The notes under the pieces were generated by a model. It was given only the letters and a program-made list of their open reading frames with translations, did not search any database and was not told the origin of the DNA. A program made the translations under genes and the position numbers. Shown here piece after piece: positions 44,057-54,182 of a stretch of 64,000 bases of DNA. Source of the DNA: an alpha proteobacterium AAP38 (GTDB lineage: Bacteria; Pseudomonadota; Alphaproteobacteria; Azospirillales; Azospirillaceae); NCBI GenBank assembly GCA_001296005.1, contig LJHR01000004.1, forward strand, positions 1-64,000. Direction: 5' to 3'. Position 1 is the first letter of the stretch; each line of letters starts with the position of its first letter.

Positions 44057-44620
44057 ATGCTGACCAGCCTGCCCAATATCCTGACCCTGTCGCGCATCGC
44101 CGTGATCCCCGTGATCGTGGCCCTGCTGTTCTTTCCGGGGAAATGGAGCGCCTGGACCGCGCTGGGTCTTTACGCGGCGGCCTGCATCACCGACTGGTTC
44201 GACGGCTATCTGGCCCGTATCTGGCGGGAGGAAAGCCTGATCGGCAAGTTCCTGGACCCGATCGCCGACAAGCTGCTGGTGGCCGCCGTACTGATGATGC
44301 TGGCGGCTGTGGGCAAGATCGCGGGGCTGGCCGTCATCCCCGCCATCATCATCCTGCTGCGTGAGGTGATGGTGTCGGGCCTGCGCGAATTCCTGGCCGG
44401 CCTGCGCATCTCCTTGCCGGTCAGCCAGCTCGCCAAATGGAAGACGGGTATCCAGATGGGGGCCATCGGCTGGTTGATCGTGGGTGCCGACGGGCCGGAA
44501 GGCTGGCCCGTCACCCTGATCGGGGAGGTGGGCCTGTGGCTGGCCGCCGCCCTGACCCTGCTGACCGGATGGGATTACCTGCGCGCCGGCCTGCGCCATA
44601 TGCTGAACCCACAGGGGTGA
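44057..44620 (+). CDS. pgsA: CDP-diacylglycerol--glycerol-3-phosphate 3-phosphatidyltransferase
   Basis: A 187-residue inner-membrane enzyme making phosphatidylglycerol phosphate. The CDP-alcohol phosphotransferase motif is DWFDGYLAR, then GKFLDPIADK (D-x2-D-G-x2-A-R-x8-G-x3-D-x3-D). Four to six TM helices are visible. ATG 44057 is chosen over TTG 44048. The gene follows uvrC, as in many alphaproteobacteria, and precedes moaD by 4 bases. Confidence 0.95.
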   Translation: MLTSLPNILTLSRIAVIPVIVALLFFPGKWSAWTALGLYAAACITDWFDGYLARIWREESLIGKFLDPIADKLLVAAVLMMLAAVGKIAGLAVIPAIIILLREVMVSGLREFLAGLRISLPVSQLAKWKTGIQMGAIGWLIVGADGPEGWPVTLIGEVGLWLAAALTLLTGWDYLRAGLRHMLNPQG

Positions 44621-44624
44621 TCTT

Positions 44625-44879
44625 ATGCTGAAACTGCTCTATTTCGCCTGGTTGCGCACCAAGATCGGCATCCCGGAAGAACGGGTTTCCGTGCCAGATG
44701 GGGTGACGGATGTTGCGGACCTGATCGGCTGGCTGCGCGGACGCGGCGATGGCTATGCCGAGGCACTGGCCAATCTGGATGTCGTCAAGGTGGCCGTGAA
44801 TCAGGAATATGTGCCCTTCACCCACCCGGTGGTGGCCGGTGACGAGGTGGCCCTGTTCCCGCCGGTGACAGGTGGCTGA
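44625..44879 (+). CDS. moaD: Molybdopterin synthase sulfur carrier subunit MoaD
   Basis: An 84-residue ubiquitin-fold protein ending in the PPVTGG tail whose terminal glycine is thiocarboxylated for molybdopterin synthesis. The ATG of moaE overlaps its stop (TGATG), so the two are translationally coupled. Together with pgsA and uvrC it forms a compact run, the classic alphaproteobacterial uvrC-pgsA-moaD-moaE order. Confidence 0.95.
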   Translation: MLKLLYFAWLRTKIGIPEERVSVPDGVTDVADLIGWLRGRGDGYAEALANLDVVKVAVNQEYVPFTHPVVAGDEVALFPPVTGG

Positions 44880-45358
44880 TGACCGTCCGGGTCCAGCGGG
44901 ATGATTTCGACATCGGGGCCGAACTGGCGGCTTTATCCGATGGCGATACCGGGATCGGCGGTGTGTGCAGCTTCACCGGTCTGGTCCGTGACCTTCACCC
45001 GCAGGCAGGTGAAGGGCCGGGCACCGTCCGCGCCCTGACGCTGGAACATTATCCCGGCATGACCGAACGGCAGCTGGAAGCCATCGAGGCGGAGGCGCGG
45101 GAACGCTGGCCCCTGTCGGCCTGCCTGATCATCCATCGGTATGGCCGCATGGAGCCGGGGGAACGCATCGTCCTGGTCGCCTGCGCGTCCGCCCATCGCG
45201 AGGCGGCGTTCGATGCCTGCCGCTTCATCATGGATTGGCTGAAAACCAAGGCCCCATTCTGGAAGCTGGAAGAGACGGGCGATGCCGGCCAGCGCTGGGT
45301 CGATGCACGTCACAGCGACCAGAACGCCGCCGACCGCTGGTCCGAACTTCCGGGGTAA
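44879..45358 (+). CDS. moaE: Molybdopterin synthase catalytic subunit MoaE
   Basis: A 159-residue enzyme converting cPMP to molybdopterin with MoaD. Conserved segments include GVCSFTGLVRD, LTLEHYPGM, IIHRYGRMEPGE and APFWKLEE with the active-site Lys in the MDWLKTKAPFWK stretch. Length is slightly above the E. coli enzyme (150). It supplies molybdopterin for MobA at 1651. Confidence 0.95.
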   Translation: MTVRVQRDDFDIGAELAALSDGDTGIGGVCSFTGLVRDLHPQAGEGPGTVRALTLEHYPGMTERQLEAIEAEARERWPLSACLIIHRYGRMEPGERIVLVACASAHREAAFDACRFIMDWLKTKAPFWKLEETGDAGQRWVDARHSDQNAADRWSELPG

Positions 45359-45469
45359 CACCTACCACGAATTCGCATCGCCCATGCGGCGGGGACGGCA
45401 AGGTTGCAGGCGACAAGCGGAACCACCTGTGCCAAATATTAGGAACAGTGAAACCTTGCTCGCATCGAA

Positions 45470-46690
45470 ATGCATGTGAAGGACGATCCCGCCACGATCC
45501 TGGTCGTTGGCGGGGATAAATCCAATTATCCGGCACCAGCCGCGCTTAAACGGCTGTCGCCCCAGGTCGATCTGCGCCTTCTGAAATCGGAAGAGGAATT
45601 GCTGGCCTCCTGCCGGTCGCGGCGTCCTGCCCTGCTGGTGCTTGACCTGGACGGGCTTAGCACGCCGCTGGGCCTGATCGCCAATGTCAGGGCTGCCGAC
45701 CTGCCAGTGGAACCGACCATCATCATGATCGGCGACGATGTTCTGCCGCATCAGCGGACCGCCGCGGTGGAACTGGGCGTGCTGGAGGTGATGGAGCGGC
45801 CGGAAACATTGGTGGAGCTGCAAACCCGCCTGCTGGCCCATCTGCGGCTGCGCGACCGGGTGATCAAGGCGGAGCTGGCCGCGGCAGAGCGCAACCAGCG
45901 CCTGACCGAGGCCATGGAATTGCTGAAGATCGCCGAGCGCCGGTTGCTGGAGCAAAGACCAGCGCCGCGTGACAGCCGGCCCACGACGGAAATGATCGCC
46001 AATGCCTCGCATGAGTTGCGGACACCGTTGCATGCCATCATCGGCTTTTCCGAACTGATCCGCGATGCCGCACACGGGGCCCATACGGACCCGCGCTATC
46101 CCGAATATGCCGTGGATATCCATCAGGCCGCGACCCATATGCTGGCCATTGTCGATGGCACCCTGGATTTGGCGCGCGCAGAGGCCGGGGCCGACCCGCT
46201 GGATATTCGCGACATCGATATCGGACGCACGGTTCAGGACAGCGCCCGCATGCTGCGGCAACTGGCGGAGGGTACCGGCATCACCTTGGATATCAAGGTG
46301 CCAGAGGTGCCGCTGCGCATCCGCACCGATCCGGAAAAAATCCGCCAGATCGTCATCAACCTCGCCTCCAACGCCATCAAGTTCACCCCGCGCGGTGGGC
46401 GTGTCACGGTGGAGGTGGCGGGTCTGGATGATGGTGGTGCCATCATCCTGGTAATCCGCGACACCGGCATCGGCATCGCCAACCAGGATATCGCAACGGC
46501 CATGAGGCCCTTTGGTCAGGTCCGCCAGCCCGACAAGCCGCACCCCAAAGGCAGCGGCCTGGGCCTGCCTTTGACCCGCCGTTTTGTGGAGATGCTGGGC
46601 GGGGCGCTGGACATTTCCTCCGTCCCCGGCAAGGGAACGGTCGTCAGTGTGCGCCTGCCCCCGGAAGCCCCGGCTTCGGCACATCAATAA
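45470..46690 (+). CDS. Receiver-histidine kinase hybrid
   Basis: A 406-residue soluble kinase. Residues 8-125 resemble a receiver with VLDLDGL as the possible phosphoacceptor but with a degenerate acidic pocket (VVGGDKSN). A coiled coil (about 125-165) leads to HisKA with the H-box NASHELRTPLHAIIGF (His near 182). The ATPase domain has N-box NLASNAIKFTP, DTGIGI and GSGLGLPLTRR. No TM helix is present. No partner regulator is adjacent. Confidence 0.9.
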   Translation: MHVKDDPATILVVGGDKSNYPAPAALKRLSPQVDLRLLKSEEELLASCRSRRPALLVLDLDGLSTPLGLIANVRAADLPVEPTIIMIGDDVLPHQRTAAVELGVLEVMERPETLVELQTRLLAHLRLRDRVIKAELAAAERNQRLTEAMELLKIAERRLLEQRPAPRDSRPTTEMIANASHELRTPLHAIIGFSELIRDAAHGAHTDPRYPEYAVDIHQAATHMLAIVDGTLDLARAEAGADPLDIRDIDIGRTVQDSARMLRQLAEGTGITLDIKVPEVPLRIRTDPEKIRQIVINLASNAIKFTPRGGRVTVEVAGLDDGGAIILVIRDTGIGIANQDIATAMRPFGQVRQPDKPHPKGSGLGLPLTRRFVEMLGGALDISSVPGKGTVVSVRLPPEAPASAHQ

Positions 46691-46981
46691 AACCGTGCAG
46701 ATTTAATATTGTTTTCAGCCGCCCTGCGCAGGCAGCCCGACAGGCGTATGCGTAACGGACAGGCTCGCTTTGACGCCGCACGGATATTTATCTGACAGCC
46801 AGATATGGGTGTCAAAGACGCAGATAATGTCAGAAACCATTTCCGAACCTGCTGATTTGATTGTCCAAAGCGCTCACGCATGCAGGAGAGTTGATTGAAT
46901 TTTAATATTTTTCTCGTTAACTTTAATAAGCTTTCGCCACATTCTCCAGAATCTTTCAAGCCGCCGAACCGGAGAGCAATA

Positions 46982-48664
46982 ATGTTTAAAAATTTGTCGA
47001 TCAAACTCCGCGTTCTCGCGGCGTTTGGGATCATTCTCGCCCTGACCGTGGCTCTTGGCGCGGTTTCACTGGTACGGATGAATGAAATGTCGAGCGATGG
47101 GATGGTGATTGGCACCAACGCTCTACCTTCAGTGAAATTTGCAGGCGACATTTATACAGCGGCTGTCCGGGCCCGCATGAACCAGTATCAGCATATCCTG
47201 GCCACCAGCGATGAGCAGCGTAAGACCCTTGAAACACGTATGGATGGCGCGCTGAAGGATCTGGAAACAGCCAAATCCAACTATGCAGCGCTGATCAACG
47301 ACAGTGATGAGAGGGCGATTTTCGACCGGGTCGGCACCCTTTGGAATGAGAATATGCAGCTCTGGGCGAAGGTCAGTGCCCTGTCGGTGGCTGAAAAGGA
47401 TGTCGAGGCCGGCGACGTGATGCGCGACGTGCTGACCCCGAAATTCCAGGAGATGCAGATTGAGATCAACAAGCTGATCCAACTGAACGAGCGCAATTCC
47501 GAGGAACTGGTCAAGGACCTGGACCAGAATGCCAGCACCTCCCTGCTGCTGATCGGCGTGATGCTGGGTTTGGCCGTGGCGCTGGCCATCGGGGCCGGCT
47601 GGTCTCTGATTTCCGGTGTTGTGAAACCGGTGCGCGGGATGACCGACACGATGAACCGTCTGGCCCGGCATGAATTGACGGTGGCTGTGGAGGGTGGCGA
47701 CCGGGGGGATGAAATCGGCGACATGGCCCGCGCCGTCCAGGTGTTCAAGGATGGCTTGATCGAGGCCGACCGTCTGGCCGAGGCGCAGCGCCAGGAGCAG
47801 GCCGCCAAGGAGGCTCGCGCCGTCCGCGTCAACGACCTGATCAAGGCGTTTGACGAGCAATCCTCCGCCGTGCTGCGCACCGTCAGCTCTGCCGCCACCG
47901 AGTTGGATGCCACAGCGCAGAGCATGAGCGCCATTGCCGAGGAAACCAACCGTCAGGCCGCCGCCGCCGCTGCCGCTGCCGAGCAGACCACCGCCAATGT
48001 CCAGACGGTGGCCGCCGCAGCGGAGGAGATGGCCGCCTCCATCACCGAGATCAACACCCAGGTCAACCGCTCCAAGACCATCTCCGACCGCGCCTATACC
48101 GAGGTTCGCCAGACCGACAATACCGTCGCGGGTCTGGCCGAGGCGGCGGGCAAGATCGGGGCCGTGGTGCAACTGATCCAGGACATCGCCGGCCAGACAA
48201 ATCTGCTGGCGCTGAATGCCACCATCGAGGCGGCGCGGGCGGGAGAGGCCGGCAAGGGCTTTGCCGTGGTCGCGTCGGAAGTGAAGGCCCTGGCCAATCA
48301 GACGGCCAAGGCAACCGAAGAGATCGCGGCCCAGGTGTCGTCGGTGCAGCAGGCAACCGACAGTTCCGTGTCCGCCATCCGCTCCATCGGCACCACCATC
48401 CAGTCCGTATCGGAAATCGGTGCCTCCATCGCCGCCGCCATGGAACAGCAGGGTGCCTCCACCTCCGAGATCAGCCGCAATGTCACCCAGGCCGCAACCG
48501 GCACACAGGAAGTGTCGGCAAACGTCTCCCAGGTGACCGAAGCCGCCGCGCAGACCGGGGCATCCGCCACCCAGGTACTGGGTGCTGCCAAGGAACTGGC
48601 GCAGCAGGCCGAACATCTGCGCGCCCGGGTCGAACAATTCCTGGCCGATATCCGCGCCGCCTGA
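46982..48664 (+). CDS. Methyl-accepting chemotaxis protein
   Basis: A 560-residue chemoreceptor. TM1 (about 10-32), a four-helix-bundle ligand domain (about 33-185, MCP_4HB type with [18 protein letters not shown]), TM2 (about 188-210), HAMP (about 211-265) and the signalling domain with the hairpin tip [21 protein letters not shown]. No NWETF-type CheR tether is at the C-terminus. ATG 46982 has GGAGAG upstream. The ligand is unknown. Confidence 0.93.
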   Translation: MFKNLSIKLRVLAAFGIILALTVALGAVSLVRMNEMSSDGMVIGTNALPSVKFAGDIYTAAVRARMNQYQHILATSDEQRKTLETRMDGALKDLETAKSNYAALINDSDERAIFDRVGTLWNENMQLWAKVSALSVAEKDVEAGDVMRDVLTPKFQEMQIEINKLIQLNERNSEELVKDLDQNASTSLLLIGVMLGLAVALAIGAGWSLISGVVKPVRGMTDTMNRLARHELTVAVEGGDRGDEIGDMARAVQVFKDGLIEADRLAEAQRQEQAAKEARAVRVNDLIKAFDEQSSAVLRTVSSAATELDATAQSMSAIAEETNRQAAAAAAAAEQTTANVQTVAAAAEEMAASITEINTQVNRSKTISDRAYTEVRQTDNTVAGLAEAAGKIGAVVQLIQDIAGQTNLLALNATIEAARAGEAGKGFAVVASEVKALANQTAKATEEIAAQVSSVQQATDSSVSAIRSIGTTIQSVSEIGASIAAAMEQQGASTSEISRNVTQAATGTQEVSANVSQVTEAAAQTGASATQVLGAAKELAQQAEHLRARVEQFLADIRAA

Positions 48665-49225
48665 TCCGCCGCACGATCACCGGCCCCTGCGATCCCTGGT
48701 GGCAGCACCAGCCCGGAACGCAGGGGCCGCAATCATTCAGGGGCTGTTACGGGGTTCTGCCCCGCCCGCAAAGACTTCACCCGGTCGTGACTGCTGCCGC
48801 GGCACGCATCAACAGCGAATGGTCAAAGTCCCCACAGCGAACATCCAGCAATCCTTGCTGCGAATATTTGTCCACCGCGCATTGGCGCCGGTTCAAGGCT
48901 TGACGCCCCCCTGTTTTGCGATCCGGCATCGGTTAATGCATGCATGTGTCGCATAACGACGGGCATATGGCCCTTCCGCTTTTCCGTTCCGGAAATCCGC
49001 GAGCGATTCCCAAATCTTCAATCAACACACTGAAAGTAAAAGATTTTTAATCCACCCTCCGCTCACCGGTCAATTTGATCCCCGATCTAGCCAATGATTA
49101 TGCCAAAAAAATAGGCAAATCCCGGAGACCCGCAGGCCGCAATGTTCCGGCGCGGTTACCGCCCCCTTAGCCACAGACTTATCCACAGATTCTGGGGAGA
49201 GCTTGTTTCTCTCCCCAGGCGCGGT
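48665..49225. other. 561-base gene-free region
   Basis: It lies between the chemoreceptor and the convergent MaoC gene. The left part (48665-49000) shows no credible ORF or RNA. The right part is AT-richer and contains copy B of the repeated element. Confidence 0.6.
49092..49198. repeat. Copy B of the diverged element with paired DnaA-box-like sites
   Basis: It contains CAATGATT, TGCCAAAAAAATAGGCA (49101-49117, the reverse complement of the copy A tract with one change), GGAGACCCGCAG, TTAGCCACA (49167-49175) and TTATCCACA (49179-49187). Box spacing (12 bases) is identical to copy A and tract-to-box spacing differs by one base. Confidence 0.65.
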
Positions 49226-49708
49226 TCAGGCGGTGGTTTCAGTGGCCGCAGGGCGGGCAGGCACCATCACCATGGCCTCGCCATCAATCACGACGCGGTC
49301 CCCGACAGTACAGATGGTCGACAGCATGGCGCGGCGCTTTTCCGGGACCAGACCCGTCACCGTGACGGTGGTCGTCACCGTCTCCCCGATACGCACGGGC
49401 GAGCGGAAGCGCAGATTCTGGGACATGTAGATGCAGCCGGGTCCTGGCAGGCGCGTGCCCAGGACCGTTGTGATGAAACAGGCCGACAGCATGCCATGCG
49501 CGATACGCCCGCCGAACGGCGTCGCCTTGGCATATTCCTCGTTGAGATGCATGGGGTTTGTATCACCCGAAATGCCGGCAAACATGACGATATCGGTTTC
49601 GGTAATGGTGCGGGCATAGACGCCTTTCATGCCCACGAACATGTCCTCGAAATAAAAGCCGGTCAAATCGGCCGGGTCCAGGCCGGTGCGGCGGGCGATA
49701 CTATCCAT
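49226..49708 (-). CDS. MaoC family dehydratase / (R)-enoyl-CoA hydratase
   Basis: A 160-residue hot-dog-fold hydratase. The hydratase-2 motif is FAGISGDTNPMHLNEEYA (catalytic Asp and His), followed by GGRIAHGMLSACFI. PhaJ-like members feed (R)-3-hydroxyacyl-CoA to polyhydroxyalkanoate synthesis, which would fit the phasin 8 kb away, but other acyl-CoA roles are possible. It is a single gene. Confidence 0.88.
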   Translation of the reverse strand: MDSIARRTGLDPADLTGFYFEDMFVGMKGVYARTITETDIVMFAGISGDTNPMHLNEEYAKATPFGGRIAHGMLSACFITTVLGTRLPGPGCIYMSQNLRFRSPVRIGETVTTTVTVTGLVPEKRRAMLSTICTVGDRVVIDGEAMVMVPARPAATETTA

Positions 49709-49809
49709 CGTGACGATGCTCCCAGGCTTGGCGGATGGGGCCCCTGCCCCTTAAGCTGCCGTCACAACCATAAGCGTGGCCCTGCAAGACGGTCAAACCA
49801 GCGAAAAGG

Positions 49810-50775
49810 ATGAGAGGCGGCGTGCAGAATAACGGAGCTTGGGCGCATGAGATGCTGTCGCTGCCCGATGGCACAAGGTTGCGCCTGTCGCGCTGGTGCC
49901 CGTCCGGCCCGCTCCCGCCCGATGATGCCGCCACCATGCTGGTCCTGCCGGGCCGGGCGGCACAGGTTGAACGCTATACAGAACTGGCCGAGGATTTGAG
50001 CGGGCGCGGGCTGCATGTCCTGTCCATGGATTGGCGGGGCCAGGGGGGGTCCTCGCGCCTGCTGCCCGACCCGATGGTGGGCCATGCCGTCGATTTCGCG
50101 GCCTTCCTGGATGATCTGGATACGGCACTGGCGCATTGGAAGGACCGGATAAAAGGGCCGCTGATCGGGCTGGGCCATTCCATGGGCGGGCATATCCTGA
50201 TGCGCCATGTCGCGGAACGGCCCCACCCGTTCGCCGGCATCATTGCCTGTGCCCCCATGCTGGGCATCAATGTGTCAATGCCGCAAGCGATGGCGTGGCA
50301 ATTGACCCGTTGGGCCATGCGTAGCGGGCGGGCGGAGAAATACGCCCTGTTGCAGGGGCCGCAATGGGCACCCGATCCCCTGCCCTTCAAAGGCAACCGC
50401 CTGACCAGCGACCCGCAGCGCTTCGCCCTGATGCAGGCGGTGATGGCGCAGGACCCGACGGTGGCACTGGGCGGGGCCAGTTGGGGCTGGTTGCACGGGG
50501 CGCTGTCGTCCATCCGGCATTATTTCGAACAGGACCGGCTGGAGGATGTCACCGTCCCCACCTTGATCCTGTCGGCCCGCGCCGACCGCATCGTGCGCCC
50601 GCAGGCCCATGACCGGGCCGCAAAGCGGCTGCCGAACTGCACCCTGGTGCCGTTCCCCGTGGGTGAGCATGAATTGCTGATCGAGGCGGACCCGATCCGG
50701 AGCGCCGTTCTGTCGGCCATTGATAATTTTCTGGCGGGCTTGCCGGGAATGGACAAGCATAGGGGTAATTCTTAA
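49810..50775 (+). CDS. Alpha/beta hydrolase, monoacylglycerol lipase/lysophospholipase-like
   Basis: A 321-residue serine hydrolase. The nucleophile elbow is GLGHSMGGHIL (Ser near residue 122), with MDWRGQGGSS as the preceding strand-turn, Asp in LSARADRIVRP and His in GEHELLIE. This is the Hydrolase_4 (PldB) family. No signal peptide is seen. It lies 48 bases upstream of a chemoreceptor gene. Confidence 0.88.
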   Translation: MRGGVQNNGAWAHEMLSLPDGTRLRLSRWCPSGPLPPDDAATMLVLPGRAAQVERYTELAEDLSGRGLHVLSMDWRGQGGSSRLLPDPMVGHAVDFAAFLDDLDTALAHWKDRIKGPLIGLGHSMGGHILMRHVAERPHPFAGIIACAPMLGINVSMPQAMAWQLTRWAMRSGRAEKYALLQGPQWAPDPLPFKGNRLTSDPQRFALMQAVMAQDPTVALGGASWGWLHGALSSIRHYFEQDRLEDVTVPTLILSARADRIVRPQAHDRAAKRLPNCTLVPFPVGEHELLIEADPIRSAVLSAIDNFLAGLPGMDKHRGNS

Positions 50776-50823
50776 GGGTTACCCCCTGGGTTGCCAAACC
50801 AAAGCCTGTCAGAAGAAGACGAT

Positions 50824-52509
50824 ATGGATATCAGCCGTCTGTCCATCTCCGCCCGAATCCTGGGCATCATCGCGCTGCTCTCAATGCTCGCCATCGGTGT
50901 CGGTCTGTTCGCCTCCACCCGGCTGGTCAGCACCGATGCCCAATATTCGCGATTGCTGAATGGCGACCAGACGGCAGCGCTGGAGGTTGTGCGCGCCGTG
51001 CGCGAACTGACGGCGGTCAGCCGGCAGAGCTACAAGCTGCTCTCCATGCCCGATGAGAAACGCATCCAGGAAGCCCATGATCGCGGTGTACGCAATTTCG
51101 GGCAGGCATCGGGCCATCTGGACCGGACACGCGAGACCGCACCGCGCTATGCCGCCCGTATCACGGAGATCCAGAAGGATCTTCTTGCCAGCCAGGAGAT
51201 TTTCAAGGAGATCGCGCCGGCGGTGCGGGCCGGCAACCCGGCTGATGCCCTGGCACTGGTCAGTGGTCGTTTTGATCCCGCCATGGACGGATTGCGCGAC
51301 AAGGCCCTGAAATTGTCGGATGAACTGCGCGAAGCGGTCCATGCCGAGTCTGTGGCCGCCACGGCGGATGCACAGCAATCCCGGCTGCTGGTGCTGGCCA
51401 CCATGGGTGCCGGCATCCTGCTGCTGGGGGGATTGGCCTTCTATATCTCCACCTACACAATCGCGCGGCCCGTGGAGGCGGTGACGGGGGCCATGGCGCG
51501 GGTGGCAGGGGGCGATCTGTCCGTTTCGGTACCGGGGCTTGGCCGCCATGACGAGATCGGGCGGCTGGCGACAGCGCTGCAAACCTTCAAGGCCAACGCG
51601 TCAGCGGCACAGCAGCTGGCAGAAGAGGTCAAGCAGGGCGAACAGCGGGCCGAGGCGGAACGGCGCCAGGCGATGCTGACGCTGGCCGACAGTTTCGAGG
51701 CCGGGGTCATGGGGATCGTGTCGCGCGTCGCCTCGGCCGCCAGCCACCTGAATGACAGCGCCATCACCCTGTCAGCGTCGGCAGAGCAGGCGCGGGGGCA
51801 GACGAGCGTCGTTTCCGCCGCTACCGACCAGACCAGCGCCAATGTGCAGACGGTGGCGGCATCGGCAGAACAGATGACCGCCTCCATCGGGGAGATCACG
51901 CGTCAGGTCGGCACATCGGCCAGCATTGCGCGCGCCGCCGCCGAACGGGCCCAGGCCACCAACGGTACGATCCAGGCCCTGGCGACGGAGGCCGATGCCA
52001 TTGGCGCCGTCGTCAAGCTGATCGCAGAGATTGCCAGCCAGACCAACCTGCTGGCGCTGAACGCCACCATCGAGGCAGCACGCGCCGGAGAGGCCGGCAA
52101 GGGCTTTGCCGTCGTCGCATCAGAGGTCAAGAACCTGGCCAGCCAGACGGCCAAGGCAACAGAAGACATCTCCGCCCGCATCGCCGCCATCCAGCAGGCC
52201 AGCGGCGGGGCCGTAGCGGCCACCACCGAGATCACGCGGACCATTGCGGAAATCAATGAGATCGCCACCAGCATTGCCGCCGCTGTGGAGGAACAGGACG
52301 CCGCCACGCGTGAGATCGCCCGCAATGTACAGCAGGCGGCCATCGGCACGGCGGAGATCGCGGGCAATATCGGCGGCGTGAGCCACGCCGTGGAAAGCAC
52401 CAGCGGCAGCGCCACAGACCTCCTGTCGTCTGCCAGCGAACTGACGCGGGAGGCGGATGATCTGCGCCAGCAGGTGGAGAAGTTCATCGCCCGTGTACGG
52501 ATCGGTTAA
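50824..52509 (+). CDS. Methyl-accepting chemotaxis protein
   Basis: A 561-residue chemoreceptor. TM1 (about 10-30), a helical periplasmic bundle (about 31-188), TM2 (about 190-214), HAMP with [19 protein letters not shown], and a signalling domain with [24 protein letters not shown] 50824 (MDISRLSIS) is chosen over a TTG at 50791. It is related to the 46982 receptor in the cytoplasmic half but not in the sensor. Confidence 0.93.
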   Translation: MDISRLSISARILGIIALLSMLAIGVGLFASTRLVSTDAQYSRLLNGDQTAALEVVRAVRELTAVSRQSYKLLSMPDEKRIQEAHDRGVRNFGQASGHLDRTRETAPRYAARITEIQKDLLASQEIFKEIAPAVRAGNPADALALVSGRFDPAMDGLRDKALKLSDELREAVHAESVAATADAQQSRLLVLATMGAGILLLGGLAFYISTYTIARPVEAVTGAMARVAGGDLSVSVPGLGRHDEIGRLATALQTFKANASAAQQLAEEVKQGEQRAEAERRQAMLTLADSFEAGVMGIVSRVASAASHLNDSAITLSASAEQARGQTSVVSAATDQTSANVQTVAASAEQMTASIGEITRQVGTSASIARAAAERAQATNGTIQALATEADAIGAVVKLIAEIASQTNLLALNATIEAARAGEAGKGFAVVASEVKNLASQTAKATEDISARIAAIQQASGGAVAATTEITRTIAEINEIATSIAAAVEEQDAATREIARNVQQAAIGTAEIAGNIGGVSHAVESTSGSATDLLSSASELTREADDLRQQVEKFIARVRIG

Positions 52510-52616
52510 CGTTACGGAAACCTGGAAATGATGCTTATGGTCATACAAGGTGATGTTGCAGCACCGCACTATCACCCATAGTTTCAGAGATCGGTTCCTT
52601 GAATTTGGGGAGGATC

Positions 52617-53402
52617 ATGCGTCGGCTCAAGTCACTGGCATTGCTGTGCGGGCTGCTTCTGGCACCGCTGCCGGTGGCAGGGGCGGAGGAATGGTCCTTC
52701 ACAAGCCTTGAATGGCCGCCCTTTTCGGGCAGCCTGCCGCAGGGCGGATCCATGAGCACCGTCCTGCGGGCAGCGTTCGCCACCCAAGGCGACAGGTTCA
52801 CCGTCACGATACTGCCGTGGAAGCGGGCTGTGTCCACCGCCATGCAGACCGATGGTCATTATGTGGGCTTCTTCACGGCCACGCCGACGGAATGTGCGGC
52901 GGCTGGCGGCATATTGTCAGAATTGCCCATCGGCACCTTCCGCTATGCCCTGGCTGAACGCCAAAACGACCCGATCAAATGGCAAAACCCTAACGATCTG
53001 CAAAACTTGCTGATCGGGATCGTCGACGGTTACGACAACGGACCCATCATTGACGGGCTGCGTGGCAAAGGCACGTTGCGCGTCGAGGTCGCGGCCTCGG
53101 ATATTGCCAACCTGCGAAAGCTGCAGGCGGGACGCATTAACGCGGCCGTTGTGGAAGTATCACAGTTCAGTTTCCTGAAATCTGAACTAGAGCGCGACCG
53201 CAATGCCAAAGACTTCGCTCCGCTTTCGCTGAGTGCATTCTCGATCGGATCGTCTGAAACATTGCATGCCTGTTTTAATCAGAGCGACCGCGCCAAGCGT
53301 GCCCGCCTCAGCCTGCTGCGCGGATTGAAACGCATTGATCGGGAAAGGGTGGCTGACCAGTATCTGGAAAGCCTGCATCAGGATATGGCAGCATCGAACT
53401 GA
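52617..53402 (+). CDS. Periplasmic substrate-binding protein (family 3-like)
   Basis: A 261-residue exported protein. The signal peptide (about 1-23, MRRLKSLALLCGLLLAPLPV) is followed by EEWSFTSLEWPPFSGSLPQGG, WKRAVSTAMQTDG and IGIVDGYDNGPIID, the layout of family-3 solute-binding proteins (often annotated as ABC polar amino-acid binders or sensors). No permease or ATPase is adjacent. ATG 52617 follows GGGAGG by 3 bases; TTG 52599 is less likely. Confidence 0.8.
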   Translation: MRRLKSLALLCGLLLAPLPVAGAEEWSFTSLEWPPFSGSLPQGGSMSTVLRAAFATQGDRFTVTILPWKRAVSTAMQTDGHYVGFFTATPTECAAAGGILSELPIGTFRYALAERQNDPIKWQNPNDLQNLLIGIVDGYDNGPIIDGLRGKGTLRVEVAASDIANLRKLQAGRINAAVVEVSQFSFLKSELERDRNAKDFAPLSLSAFSIGSSETLHACFNQSDRAKRARLSLLRGLKRIDRERVADQYLESLHQDMAASN

Positions 53403-53435
53403 GGGGCGCCCCATGGGCCACCCCTCAGCCGAAAA

Positions 53436-54182
53436 TCACAGCACCGTCAGCATGCTGGCCACCAGCGGGTGGCGCACAATGTCGGCATCGGCCAGACGCA
53501 CGATGGAAATCCCCTCCACCACCTCCAGCCGGCGGGCAATGTCGGCCAGTCCCGACACGCCGGGCAGCAGGTCCGACTGATCCGGGTCACCCGTCAGCAC
53601 CATGGTGGAATGCCAGCCCAGGCGCGTCAGCAGCATCTTGATCTGGGCATAGGTGCAGTTCTGCGCCTCGTCGATCACCACGAAGGCATTGTTCAGCGTG
53701 CGTCCGCGCATGTAGCCGACGGGCGCGATCTCGATGGAGCCATCGGCCATCATGGCCTTCAGCCGCTTTGACCCCAGCCGGTCCGACAGCGCGTCGTAAA
53801 GCGGGCGCAGGAACGGTGCCATCTTCTCATTCACGTCGCCCGGCAGGAAGCCGATGCTTTCGCCGGCCTCGATGGCGGGGCGGGACAGGACGATCCGGTC
53901 CACCTCCCCCTTTTCCAGGGCCGTGACCGCCGATGAAATGGCCAGATAGGTCTTGCCGGTGCCAGCGGGACCCAGCGCCAGGGTCAGGTTGTGATCCTTG
54001 ATGGCCTGCATCAGCAGGGCCTGACCCGCACTCATCGGCTTGACGGTGCGGACATAGGATTGCTCGCGCCGTTCATCCCCGGCATTGCCCAACGGGTCCC
54101 AGCCCGTGGACTGGCGGGGGAAAAGCGGCTGGACCTTGTTATCACTGCTGCTGGACGCGGGCTTGGACTGGCGCTTGGCCAT
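53436..54182 (-). CDS. phoH: PhoH family ATPase
   Basis: A 248-residue cytoplasmic P-loop protein. Walker A is GPAGTGKTYLA (about 70-80), SRPAIEAGESIGFLPGD follows, Walker B is NAFVVIDEAQNC and LTGDPDQSDLLPG is the sensor segment. It lacks the N-terminal extension of the YbeZ-type PhoH proteins next to ybeY. ATG 54182 has GGAG upstream; the frame extends to 54440 through a terminator-like leader. RNA-related roles are reported for the family. Confidence 0.92.
   Translation of the reverse strand: MAKRQSKPASSSSDNKVQPLFPRQSTGWDPLGNAGDERREQSYVRTVKPMSAGQALLMQAIKDHNLTLALGPAGTGKTYLAISSAVTALEKGEVDRIVLSRPAIEAGESIGFLPGDVNEKMAPFLRPLYDALSDRLGSKRLKAMMADGSIEIAPVGYMRGRTLNNAFVVIDEAQNCTYAQIKMLLTRLGWHSTMVLTGDPDQSDLLPGVSGLADIARRLEVVEGISIVRLADADIVRHPLVASMLTVL

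Noticed and set aside
41855-49187. The paired DnaA boxes as a confirmed replication origin
   Set aside because: There are only two boxes per site, no cluster, no AT-rich unwinding region of the usual kind and no origin-linked genes, so I report the duplication only.
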